Assembly (NCBI GenBank): GCA_019115865.1
Contig: DXCT01000085.1
Span: 58,067-122,066, forward strand
Reading direction: 5' to 3'
Source of the DNA: Candidatus Yaniella excrementavium
GTDB lineage: Bacteria > Actinomycetota > Actinomycetes > Actinomycetales > Micrococcaceae
DNA: 64,000 bases
Shown here: positions 17,415 through 25,701 of the stretch, piece by piece
How positions within the stretch are numbered: position 1 is the stretch's first letter
Layout of the letters: the number at the start of each line of letters is the position of its first letter
The notes under the pieces: generated by a model
The model's database searches: none
What the model was told of the DNA's origin: nothing
What the model saw: only the letters and a program-made list of their open reading frames with translations
Translations under genes and position numbers: made by a program

Positions 17415-20224
17415 CACGGTGTGCTTGCCTTTCCTCCGGCCAGGACGTTCGTTGCCCACTGCGCAAGTAGGGAACGGTTGATTTTGGAGTTGTGCCGAAT
17501 ATCTACTGGTACTCTGTGGGTTACTAAGACAGCGGCGATGTCAATATCCGTAGCTGCCCTAACCTCATCGGTGAGATGGGTTGGTGCTAGGCCGGGTTTG
17601 ATGGAAGTGTCATGAGGTTCTATGACTGCCACGATTGCTTGTGTGCCCGTGGGTCCAACGCCAACTAAGGCTACGCGGTTGAGCGAGGAGATCCGTTGGA
17701 TATCGTCTTCTGGACCTCCGGGGCCCATGGCACCGGTCGGAGGTGTGATGATGTGTTGTGTGCGTCCTTCGATCCAGAGTCGACCCTGCTCATCAAAGTG
17801 ACCAATATCGCCTGTTCGATGCCATTGCAAACCGTCGACAGAATCGACACGGGTCTGCCGGTTAGTATCATATAGCTTGTCGTAGCCAGCCAACATGTGT
17901 GGCGTAGAAATGACGATTTCAGACAGTCTGTTGACGGCCTCGTCGCCTTCGACGAGTTGATCCGATGAGCGTCCCAGGGAATCCAGGGGCGCCATCGCGA
18001 CGCGGACCACGTCGAGAGGTTTGCCTACGCAGACGCCGCGATCAGTCCTATCGGCGATAGCGTGTTGCGTGTGATGATCGATATCTGAGACCAACAGTGA
18101 TTCTGTCATCCCGTATGGGGAATGAAATTCGGCGTTGGGTATGAGTTCCAACACCTCATCCATGAGGGGAACTGGTACGGGAGCACCCGCGGACAGCAAC
18201 ATTGAGATCTGCTCGAGGGCCCCGCGTTGTGTTGTGGTGAGTTCATGCGCTGTGTCCACAACGTTGCGCAGTGCGGCGGGGGAGGCAAAGACCATGGTGG
18301 CATCACCTGCTATAGCGGCCTGGGCCAGAGCCGTGGCAGTTAGTGTTGCAGGTTTGGTCACTGACATATTCGGAGTCACTGACGTGGCACCGATAGCTGG
18401 CCCGAGTAGTGCAAATGGCGCGAAGCCCGCTAGTAAACTGGATCCCGGGGCAACGTTGAGAGTGTGTTGGAGACGCTGAGTCAGCGCGGAAAGTTTCCGG
18501 TGGGTATATCGCACGCCCTTGGCAGGGCCTGTAGATCCCGAGGTGAACAGAATTGCAGCATCGTCTGCCGGGGCAGGATCAGGATGTTGTGCTGTTGAGC
18601 GGTATTTTTGACCGGCATAAGCTGATGCAAAACCGTACATCGACCCGCTGAGTCCAAGGACTTTGGTGGCGAGGGGGTCCATGGTTTTTACGCTCAGTCG
18701 TTTGCCCGGGAGATTTCCGATCCGAGCAAGAGAAAGTCCCGGTGTCTGACCAATAATCCATTGTGGTGCAGCAGATTTGATAGCGCGTGTCATGCCGTCG
18801 ACACCCAGACCAGCATCAGTGACGACTGCGACACCACCGACACGAAGCACAGCATAGAGGGCAGCGGTGAGATCTCTTCCAGGCTCGACCAACATGGATA
18901 CCCGGTCGCCCGGACGCATCCCAGCTTCTCTGAGACCTACAGCCATCGCATCAACCATCGACGATAGCTTGGCCCAGGTTACTTCGAACGGTTTGCCGTT
19001 GGCATCTTTGATGGTCATATCGACCATGGCCTTCGTCGTTGAATCGGACCACTGATCGAGAAAACTCCAGAGCGGAGAATATTGGCCTACCGCCTCGGAG
19101 CCTCGGACAGCAGCAGGGTCAGGGGTTGGTCTGGTGTCTCCATCAAGTTGTTGACGTATCCAACCGAACAGGGGCACAGAAATATCCCGGTCTTCGGCTA
19201 GTAGGTGACCAGCGGTGTTATACCGGTGGATCTCAACGTTGTCGAGTCGATGCAATAAATCGTGCTGATAGCGATCGAGGAAAACCGGGTCTTTGGCGCC
19301 CCATAGTAACAGGGTGGGCTTGTCGGTGGAGGCGAGCTGGTCGGCTACTTCTTGCAGTGTGGCATGCGAGCGATGACTATCAGTGGCTGGAATGTCCGCC
19401 ACAAAACCGCCGATTCCACCGCGCTCTGCGTGTCCACGGTAGGGCGCTTTATAGGCAGCTTTGATGGGTCCTGACAGTCCGGGATGTCCCAGAGCCAAGG
19501 TGGTGTCTAGGAAAGCGGGAGTCATGACAGTGGAGCCAGCTAGGACTGGACCAGCGAGGGCAGCTTGTAATGGTGCAGGGATTGCATCGGACTTATTATG
19601 CCAGACAGCTGTGTTGAGTGAGATCATGCCGGTCGGGTCAATTTTAGAACCGGCTGACCGCAGTTCTGCATTTGTCGCCCAGGCAAGTGAAATAATACCG
19701 CCCCAATCATGACCAAGGCTAAAGACTGGAACCTGAGTGGTATCGCTGATGAGTTCGTCGACGATCGCGTCGAGATCATAAACCCGTTGGGACAAGGTTC
19801 GATACGAAGTAGTGCTTGCAGTCGTGGAGGGCAGGCCTGAATGTCCGAGTCGCTCAGAGAAGCCCATGTCGAGTTGATCTGGAGCAATGACCCGGATAAC
19901 TGGTGCTTTGCCGGCACCTGGGCCCAGATCCACATTCCCTTGCGCGGCATCGATGCCTGCCTGGGCAATATGGCGCCATAAATAGGACCAGGTTGGGTTG
20001 CCATGGACAGCGATGACGATCGCATCGACGTCGTTGGGACCAACGCCGAGATCGTTTAGGGCTGGTCCCGTATCGAGCACGTGAAATTCGCGGACACCAT
20101 CACACGTGGTGGTTTCAATGATTCGAGACCACCGAGAATCCCAGCCCGGCAGCTGTTGCGGATCAAGTACTGAATGTGGGGTTTGCGCGGGCTTAGGGGA
20201 AATCATGGGGGAGGGGGTCACCAC
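17414..20224 (-). CDS. oleBC: OleBC fusion: beta-lactone decarboxylase plus beta-lactone synthetase
   Basis: The GTG start overlaps the oleA stop (GTGGTGA), implying translational coupling. Residues about 1-370 are an alpha/beta hydrolase of the haloalkane-dehalogenase type: oxyanion HGNPTWSYLW, Asp nucleophile in SLGHDWGG and acidic LLWGAKDP. Residues about 380-936 are an adenylate-forming enzyme with the P-loop LFTSGSTGPAKGVRYTH and the ATP-binding HRTGDIGHF. OleC activates the beta-hydroxy acid and closes a beta-lactone; OleB removes CO2 to leave a cis-olefin. Fused OleBC is known in actinobacteria such as Micrococcus. The linker holds no obvious domain. Confidence 0.9.
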   Translation of the reverse strand: MVTPSPMISPKPAQTPHSVLDPQQLPGWDSRWSRIIETTTCDGVREFHVLDTGPALNDLGVGPNDVDAIVIAVHGNPTWSYLWRHIAQAGIDAAQGNVDLGPGAGKAPVIRVIAPDQLDMGFSERLGHSGLPSTTASTTSYRTLSQRVYDLDAIVDELISDTTQVPVFSLGHDWGGIISLAWATNAELRSAGSKIDPTGMISLNTAVWHNKSDAIPAPLQAALAGPVLAGSTVMTPAFLDTTLALGHPGLSGPIKAAYKAPYRGHAERGGIGGFVADIPATDSHRSHATLQEVADQLASTDKPTLLLWGAKDPVFLDRYQHDLLHRLDNVEIHRYNTAGHLLAEDRDISVPLFGWIRQQLDGDTRPTPDPAAVRGSEAVGQYSPLWSFLDQWSDSTTKAMVDMTIKDANGKPFEVTWAKLSSMVDAMAVGLREAGMRPGDRVSMLVEPGRDLTAALYAVLRVGGVAVVTDAGLGVDGMTRAIKSAAPQWIIGQTPGLSLARIGNLPGKRLSVKTMDPLATKVLGLSGSMYGFASAYAGQKYRSTAQHPDPAPADDAAILFTSGSTGPAKGVRYTHRKLSALTQRLQHTLNVAPGSSLLAGFAPFALLGPAIGATSVTPNMSVTKPATLTATALAQAAIAGDATMVFASPAALRNVVDTAHELTTTQRGALEQISMLLSAGAPVPVPLMDEVLELIPNAEFHSPYGMTESLLVSDIDHHTQHAIADRTDRGVCVGKPLDVVRVAMAPLDSLGRSSDQLVEGDEAVNRLSEIVISTPHMLAGYDKLYDTNRQTRVDSVDGLQWHRTGDIGHFDEQGRLWIEGRTQHIITPPTGAMGPGGPEDDIQRISSLNRVALVGVGPTGTQAIVAVIEPHDTSIKPGLAPTHLTDEVRAATDIDIAAVLVTHRVPVDIRHNSKINRSLLAQWATNVLAGGKASTP

Positions 20225-21240
20225 TCTATTTCTAACATTGCAACATTGAGACCAGATCCCACACCCATCGTGAGGACCCGATCGCCTACTTCAAGAGAAC
20301 CAAGTTCACGCGCGAGCGTGATGGGAAGGGCCGCTGGCCCAATATTACCTAGCGAAGGAAACGTTGTGGGGATCTTTTTACTGTCGATCCCGGCGGATTT
20401 GATAATTGCATCGGTATGCATCTGCGATACCTGGTGGGTGATGTAACGGTCCATGTTTTGCCAGTTCCAGTCCGCAGGGGTGTCATTCCAGGCGTCCATG
20501 ACAAGGGCTAGACCGTGTTCAAGTAGGGCACCTGAATCGGTAATCATGCCGTTATGTCCACCCTGACATAACTGGTGGTGTTGGGTGCCTGCTCGTGTGA
20601 CGCCCCGAAGGATGCGGTGGCCTTCGGGATGCTGATCCGCGCGTCCCAAGACAGCTGCTGCAGCACCGGAACCGAGGGTGAGTGAGGCGAACTGCTCCAT
20701 GAAATTATCACGCGTGGTCTTGTCGGAATGCAGGTTGCGCAGGGTGGCTTCCTGCACCTGCTTGGCATCTTCTCCTGCCACAACAACGGCATAGTCGATT
20801 TGTCCGGCATCAAGAAGAGTTGAAGCAAGGTCCATGCCGTTGACGAAACCAAGGCAGGCGTTTGTGATATCAAAGTTCGTAGCTTTGGGAGATAAGCCCA
20901 TGGAATCGTGAATCTGAACGGAAACGGCGGGTTCTAATTCTGTTCGAGTAACCGATGTGTTGATCAGCAAACCTACGGCATCGGGGGCAATGCCCGCTTC
21001 CGCCAAGGCTTTGACTCCCGCTTGGGCGGCTCCAGCAACATAGTCCTGGGGAGTCTCCCACATGCGTCGAGCGTGTACACCGGCTACGCGTTCTAGGAGT
21101 CGCTTGGGGAGTCGTAGACGCTTGAGCACGGTAGCGAGACGGTCATCGAGCATATCGGAAGTGACTTCCACCGGAGCGGTCACTTCTACCACAGAAAGTA
21201 ATGCCGCGTTGTGGTGAATTGAAACCGCATTAGAACTCAC
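20218..21240 (-). CDS. oleA: OleA, thiolase-fold acyl-CoA condensing enzyme
   Basis: I choose the GTG at 21240 (MSSNAVSIHHNA, 340 residues) over the TTG at 21273 because it fits family length and has AGGAATGGA upstream. The thiolase fold is clear: catalytic Cys in DITNACLGFVNGMD, His in YITHQVSQMH, Asn in FPSLGNIGPAALP, and the EPA Glu in RTELEPAVS that distinguishes OleA from FabH. OleA performs non-decarboxylative Claisen condensation of two fatty acyl-CoAs, the first step to C25-C31 internal alkenes. It is the first gene of the operon, so control of olefin output probably acts here. Confidence 0.9.
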   Translation of the reverse strand: MSSNAVSIHHNAALLSVVEVTAPVEVTSDMLDDRLATVLKRLRLPKRLLERVAGVHARRMWETPQDYVAGAAQAGVKALAEAGIAPDAVGLLINTSVTRTELEPAVSVQIHDSMGLSPKATNFDITNACLGFVNGMDLASTLLDAGQIDYAVVVAGEDAKQVQEATLRNLHSDKTTRDNFMEQFASLTLGSGAAAAVLGRADQHPEGHRILRGVTRAGTQHHQLCQGGHNGMITDSGALLEHGLALVMDAWNDTPADWNWQNMDRYITHQVSQMHTDAIIKSAGIDSKKIPTTFPSLGNIGPAALPITLARELGSLEVGDRVLTMGVGSGLNVAMLEIEW

Positions 21241-21411
21241 GTTGGATTGTCCATTCCTGTTTATTCCGTTCAAAATTGGTAGCTAAAGCACCAACTTTTT
21301 GACTTGTCATAACTTACCAGCCTAGCGCGGATTGTAGCGCCATGCGATTTACGTGTGGGGCCTATCCTTGCAGCTTAGTTTTTCAAACGAGGAAGACATC
21401 CAGTGGTTTAT

Positions 21412-22383
21412 CTACAACAGGCTCACGGCCGCAGGCACTGTTATCAGCAGCCCGGCCGAGAGTATGACCAGGCTAACTCTACATGAGTCCAATGGTGTGT
21501 CTGGCGCTATGAGGCATCTGAGGCGCCGTGTAGCAACGGCAGTATATTGTGATTCTGCGCCCGAACGGGAATGTACAGTATCGGCGGCTGGATCGGCCAG
21601 GGTATGTGCCAGGGCGGCTTTGAGATCGCTGTGGTCGTGATCAGATAACGCAGCATCATCGGCCATGATCTCGGTCAGTTCGGTGACTTCATTGATTGCA
21701 GCACGGGTTGCAGGAAACCACGGTGCTGCTTTGTGCCACGCTTGAAACGCCAAACGTAACAGGTCGTGGCGTTGGGTCAGATGCGCTGACTCGTGAGCCA
21801 GGACAGCGGCGAGTTGTTTTGCCGATAATTCATCGAGTAGCCCCCGGGATACCACGGTTAGGGGCTGACTCATGGCGGGGAGACAATACGCCAACGGGTG
21901 TTCTACGGGCAGCACGCGTGTGTTGATGGCCGGTCGTGCTGCGTCTACGAGTTGGTGATCATGGTCTCCGAGGGAGGCAGACAAAACTTCGACGAATTCA
22001 CGGTGTTTCTTCCGCTGGCTAAACGTTGTATAGGTCGTGTGTATTAGTACTAGGGCAAGGTGTCCGAATATTATGCAGCCAAGTGTGACCGCGGCTAAGC
22101 CAAGAGGCGCCCACCGGTCATCCGCAAAGACCGCGTCTATGCTGCCAGCTTGCATGACGTGCCAGAGTTCTATGCTGGCACTGAGTATTCCGTTGCCGAA
22201 TGGTTGCAGCCCCCAGGTCAGTGGTGCGGTGACAAGGGCCAAACCGCCGCTGATACCAATGGCTTGCCACAGAATCAGTGCTGCACGGGGAGCTCGTGAT
22301 GGCCACTTGGCTTTTTGTAGCCACAGGGGGACCGGCCATGCGAGAAGGATGGCTAGGCATGCGAGAAGATAGGGGGTCAGCAT
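21412..22383 (-). CDS. M56 family (BlaR-like) membrane metalloprotease
   Basis: The 323-residue protein has a hydrophobic N-terminus (MLTPYLLACLAILLAWPVPLWL) and further helices to about residue 120. The zinc site HESAHLTQRHD follows, with a downstream Glu in EVTELTEIMADDAALS, and the last helix is near the C-terminus. It lacks the penicillin-binding sensor domain of true BlaR1/MecR1. Such proteins lie next to BlaI regulators across Actinobacteria and are thought to cleave the repressor on a signal. The gene starts 21 nt after the BlaI stop, so the two form one unit. The inducing signal is not evident. Confidence 0.85.
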   Translation of the reverse strand: MLTPYLLACLAILLAWPVPLWLQKAKWPSRAPRAALILWQAIGISGGLALVTAPLTWGLQPFGNGILSASIELWHVMQAGSIDAVFADDRWAPLGLAAVTLGCIIFGHLALVLIHTTYTTFSQRKKHREFVEVLSASLGDHDHQLVDAARPAINTRVLPVEHPLAYCLPAMSQPLTVVSRGLLDELSAKQLAAVLAHESAHLTQRHDLLRLAFQAWHKAAPWFPATRAAINEVTELTEIMADDAALSDHDHSDLKAALAHTLADPAADTVHSRSGAESQYTAVATRRLRCLIAPDTPLDSCRVSLVILSAGLLITVPAAVSLL

Positions 22384-22404
22384 GCGCCTCCAAGTATTGT
22401 ATGG

Positions 22405-22824
22405 CTAGCTGTCGCGGGATTGTAAAAGATTGCGAACGCGCCGGGCGTCGGAGGGTTCAATGCCACCGATGAAGCGAGCGAGTACGGCGTGTTTGTCAAC
22501 GGCTGAACCTAACACATCGTTTAAGAGCTGAACAGTGTGTTCCTCGCGGCTGGTTGCGGCGCTGAATTCGTGAGGACGGCGCGAGGAATCCTTGGTGACG
22601 AACCCTTTCTTACTGAGCCGACCGAGGACAGTAAGTACCGTGGTGATAGCTGGCTGGTTGTCTTGGCGTTGTGCCAGCGCATCGCGTACTTCGTTGGCGG
22701 TGAGCGACTCTGTGGAATCCCACAGTAAGTTCATAATCGCTTGTTCCAGTTCGCCCAATGAGGCCCCTTCGTAAATTCCTGTATTGAGTCCGGTGTGAGT
22801 GCAAGGTGTTTCGCTCAGTGTCAT
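22405..22824 (-). CDS. BlaI/MecI/CopY family transcriptional repressor
   Basis: The track begins at a TTG (22863) inside the likely promoter. The ATGs at 22842 and 22824 are better, and I use 22824 (MTLSETPC; about 139 residues), though this is not certain. The winged-helix domain is clear (SLGELEQAIMNLLW, LTANEVRDAL, TTVLTVLGRLSKKGFV), followed by the dimerisation helices and a C-terminal SDARRVRNLLQ. BlaI-type dimers bind inverted repeats with a TACA/TGTA core and are inactivated by proteolysis. Two matching repeats lie just upstream, between this gene and divergent cydA. It probably represses itself and may repress cydA. Confidence 0.88.
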   Translation of the reverse strand: MTLSETPCTHTGLNTGIYEGASLGELEQAIMNLLWDSTESLTANEVRDALAQRQDNQPAITTVLTVLGRLSKKGFVTKDSSRRPHEFSAATSREEHTVQLLNDVLGSAVDKHAVLARFIGGIEPSDARRVRNLLQSRDS

Positions 22825-22863
22825 GACCTTGAGACTCAACATACTAACGCAACAACAGTACAA

Positions 22864-22882
22864 TTTCTACAATGCGTAGAAA
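22864..22882. promoter_or_regulatory. Putative BlaI operator 1
   Basis: A perfect inverted repeat, TTTCTAC-5nt-GTAGAAA, lies next to the BlaI start. The TCTACA...GTAGA form fits the TACA/TGTA-type BlaI operator. Autoregulation is the likely role. Confidence 0.75.
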
Positions 22883-22908
22883 CATTCCAGGTGATCTCGG
22901 AATCTCGA

Positions 22909-22927
22909 TTTCTACATTGTGTAGAAG
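22909..22927. promoter_or_regulatory. Putative BlaI operator 2, overlapping the cydA -35 box
   Basis: TTTCTAC-5nt-GTAGAAG repeats operator 1 with one arm change, centred 45 bp away. It covers TCTACA (22911-22916), which lies 17 nt upstream of TATTAT (22934-22939), a plausible cydA -10. Binding here should block cydA transcription. Confidence 0.7.
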
Positions 22928-22939
22928 TGTGGTTATTAT
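22911..22939 (+). promoter_or_regulatory. Predicted cydA promoter
   Basis: TCTACA (-35, 4/6 match) and TATTAT (-10, 5/6 match) are spaced 17 nt apart. The leader to the cydA ATG is about 125 nt. Confidence 0.5.
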
Positions 22940-23068
22940 GACCCCTAGAGGTTGGTTGACAACCTGCCGCTGAGGTTCCAGCCGGTTCTATGCGCCGGTG
23001 AGTTAACCGTAGCGGGATTCTTTAGAGTTTCGAGCGTCGGCATTTATGCCGGTGGGAGAGGGGCCCAA

Positions 23069-24646
23069 ATGGATCCTCTTGAGGTAGCCCGGTGGCAGTT
23101 CGGTATAACGACTGTTTACCATTTCCTGATGGTGCCACTAACCATTGGCTTGGGCATTGTCTTAGTCGCGATGCAAACTGCATGGCATAGGACGGGCAAA
23201 GAACAATACCTGCGGATGACGAAGTTCTGGGGCAAAATCTTCATGATTAACTTCATCATGGGGGTTGCTACCGGGCTGGTCCAGGAATTCCAATTTGGTA
23301 TGGCATGGAGTGAATACTCACGTTTTGTTGGTGACGTATTTGGTGCCCCACTGGCCATGGAAGCTCTCATCGCATTCTTTTTGGAATCTGTCTTTATCGG
23401 CATCTGGGTATTCGGATGGGGACGAGTTCGTCCAAGAGTCCACCTTGCCGTGTTGTGGCTTGCTGTAGCAGGTTCCGTTGTCTCTGCATATTTCATCTTG
23501 GCCGCCAATGCTTTTATGCAGCACCCGGTTGGCGTGGAATATGTTGATGGCCGTGCCCAGATGGTAGATTTCTGGGCCGTCATGACGAACCCAACGTTAC
23601 TGATTCATTTCCCCCACACGATTTTTGGTGCACTTGCAGTCGCTGGCTCAATGCTGTTAGGGATCGGGTGGTACCACCTTTGGAAACGCCGTAAAGAAGG
23701 AATCGATACGGTGGATGACAATGGTTATGTCGTCGTTGGGTCGACCGGGTCTAAAGCCCGCGATGAGGTTGACTATAAAGGCTGGCGTTCATCGTTCCGC
23801 TGGGGCGGTTGGATCGCGATTGTCGCATTCTTGGGTACTGCGTTTACCGGCCATACGCAGGCACAGATGATGATCCATCAGCAGCCGCTAAAAATGGCTG
23901 CAGCCGAGGCAGCTTGCCACGATGGCACAGGCTTCTCGGTACTGTCGGTTGCAAGCCGCGATGGCGACGGCGCAACGACCTGTAACGACGTTGTTGGCGT
24001 GTTTGAGATACCTGGCCTGCTATCTTTCCTGGCGCATAATGATTTCACCACACCGGTTGAAGGCGTCAACACATTGATCCCGCAGTATGAGGAAGCTTAC
24101 GGTACTCACCTGCCGGATGATCCTCGATATGGCGAGCGCGCCGGTTCTGAAATCGAGTATCTGCCGATTATGGAGGTCACCTACTGGGGCTTCCGCCTGA
24201 TGATTACCTTCGGTGGCATCGCTGCTGTAGCAGCTGCATTGGGGTTATGGATTGGGCGAAAAGGCACGGTCCCACAGGATACGACTCTTATGAACATGGC
24301 GTGGCTATCCATCCTGGCCCCGTTTGCGGCCAACTCGGCAGGATGGGTCTTTACCGAGATGGGGCGTCAGCCCTTCACTGTGGCGCCAAATCCGGATCCG
24401 ACGGGTGTTGATCAAGTCTGGCAATTCACGGCAGCGGCCGTGTCGCCAGGAGTGACCGGACAAGAGATTATATTTTCTCTTATTGCGCTGACCTTGATTT
24501 ACGCATTGTTGTTAGTCGTTGAAGTCGTGTTGTTAGTCCGCTATACCAAGGGCGGGCACCCGGCAGGCATGCCCGAACTCTTGGCGGATGAAGAACAGGA
24601 TGATGACAATACGCCCTCGTCCGACGTGTTGTCTTTCGCATACTAG
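23069..24646 (+). CDS. cydA: Cytochrome bd ubiquinol/menaquinol oxidase subunit I
   Basis: The track starts at 22952, but the ATG at 23069 (MDPLEVARWQFGITT) begins at the conserved first helix and follows GGGAGAGG; 525 residues. It carries the haem-ligand His in TTVYHFLMVPLTIG, the EFQFGMAWSEYSRFVGD quinone/haem stretch, the FGAPLAMEALIAFFLES helix and GRQPFTV. The Q-loop is short. CydA reduces O2 to water using quinol with high oxygen affinity and does not pump protons. It is first in cydA-cydB-cydDC and divergent from the BlaI gene. Confidence 0.96.
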   Translation: MDPLEVARWQFGITTVYHFLMVPLTIGLGIVLVAMQTAWHRTGKEQYLRMTKFWGKIFMINFIMGVATGLVQEFQFGMAWSEYSRFVGDVFGAPLAMEALIAFFLESVFIGIWVFGWGRVRPRVHLAVLWLAVAGSVVSAYFILAANAFMQHPVGVEYVDGRAQMVDFWAVMTNPTLLIHFPHTIFGALAVAGSMLLGIGWYHLWKRRKEGIDTVDDNGYVVVGSTGSKARDEVDYKGWRSSFRWGGWIAIVAFLGTAFTGHTQAQMMIHQQPLKMAAAEAACHDGTGFSVLSVASRDGDGATTCNDVVGVFEIPGLLSFLAHNDFTTPVEGVNTLIPQYEEAYGTHLPDDPRYGERAGSEIEYLPIMEVTYWGFRLMITFGGIAAVAAALGLWIGRKGTVPQDTTLMNMAWLSILAPFAANSAGWVFTEMGRQPFTVAPNPDPTGVDQVWQFTAAAVSPGVTGQEIIFSLIALTLIYALLLVVEVVLLVRYTKGGHPAGMPELLADEEQDDDNTPSSDVLSFAY

Positions 24647-24681
24647 TGCGGCCCAGGCAACGAAGAGAAAGGTAAATCACC

Positions 24682-25701
24682 ATGGATGTTCTTCCAACGT
24701 TGTGGTTCATCCTCATCGCGGTGTTATGGATCGGATATCTGGTCCTCGACGGTTTCGATTTGGGCGTCGGCATGTTGATGAAGGGTTGGGCCAAAAACGA
24801 ATCTCAGCGACGCGTTCTGCTGAACTCAATCGGCCCCGTCTGGGACGGCAACGAGGTCTGGTTAGTGACTGCCGCAGGGGCAACGTTTGCTGCATTTCCG
24901 CATTGGTATGCTTCGATGTTTGCGGGATTATATATTCCGTTGACCCTTGCGTTGCTGGCACTGATTCTGCGCGCGGTATCAATTGAGTACCGCGGAAAAT
25001 CGCATAGTCAGACCGCACGTAACCTCTGGACATGGGCCATGGCAGGCGGTTCATTTGTCGCAGCTTTTATGATCGGTGCGATGTTGGCCCTGACGACCAC
25101 AGGCTTACCCCTGAATGAATATGGAGATCGTGTCGGCGGGCCGTTTGCCTGGTTCAATAGTTGGGCTGTCCTTGGCGGATTAGCAGTCGTTGGTATTTCT
25201 CTTGCCCAAGGCTGGGCCTTCTTGACACTGAAAACTCTGGGTGCGCCACGAGCCGCAGGCAATCGACAGCTTCGACGCTACTTACCGCTGTATTTCTTAC
25301 CGGCTGCCATCTGGGCGATCATGGTCGTACTGCGATATCCAAAGGTCTCCGCGTGGATCATGCTAACCATTGCAGCCCTGGGATTGATCGCTGCGTGGAC
25401 GGCGTCGGGCCGTGCCAAAGAAGGGCTGACCTTCACCGGCATGGTCGTATTCATCGTCTTCGGGGTTGGAGCAATATTTACAGCACTGTTCCCCAATGTT
25501 TTACCTTCAACGATCAATGAAGCATACAACCTTACCGTGGCAACAGCATCGTCGTCGGACTATACCTTGACAATCATGGCGATTGTCACCGCGATTTTCT
25601 TCCCGATGGTTCTGGCATATAGCGTGTGGAGCTACTGGATGTTCCGCCAACGACTCGGGGAACAGCACATTCCTGAGTCTGTTGTGGTGACCCCGGTTTG
25701 A
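24682..25701 (+). CDS. cydB: Cytochrome bd oxidase subunit II
   Basis: The 339-residue protein starts at an ATG 35 nt after cydA with GAAAGG upstream. It opens with LPTLWFILIAVLWIGYLVLDGFDLGVGML, the characteristic CydB first helix, then NSIGPVWDGNEVWL, and has eight to nine predicted helices. It supports haem d/b595 in CydA. Its stop overlaps the cydDC start by four bases (TTGA). The C-terminal QRLGEQHIPES tail is soluble. Confidence 0.96.
   Translation: MDVLPTLWFILIAVLWIGYLVLDGFDLGVGMLMKGWAKNESQRRVLLNSIGPVWDGNEVWLVTAAGATFAAFPHWYASMFAGLYIPLTLALLALILRAVSIEYRGKSHSQTARNLWTWAMAGGSFVAAFMIGAMLALTTTGLPLNEYGDRVGGPFAWFNSWAVLGGLAVVGISLAQGWAFLTLKTLGAPRAAGNRQLRRYLPLYFLPAAIWAIMVVLRYPKVSAWIMLTIAALGLIAAWTASGRAKEGLTFTGMVVFIVFGVGAIFTALFPNVLPSTINEAYNLTVATASSSDYTLTIMAIVTAIFFPMVLAYSVWSYWMFRQRLGEQHIPESVVVTPV

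Noticed and set aside
21241-21411. Search for genes or a promoter between oleA and the M56 gene
   Set aside because: Only part of the oleA leader and non-coding sequence; no clear promoter hexamers or small gene.
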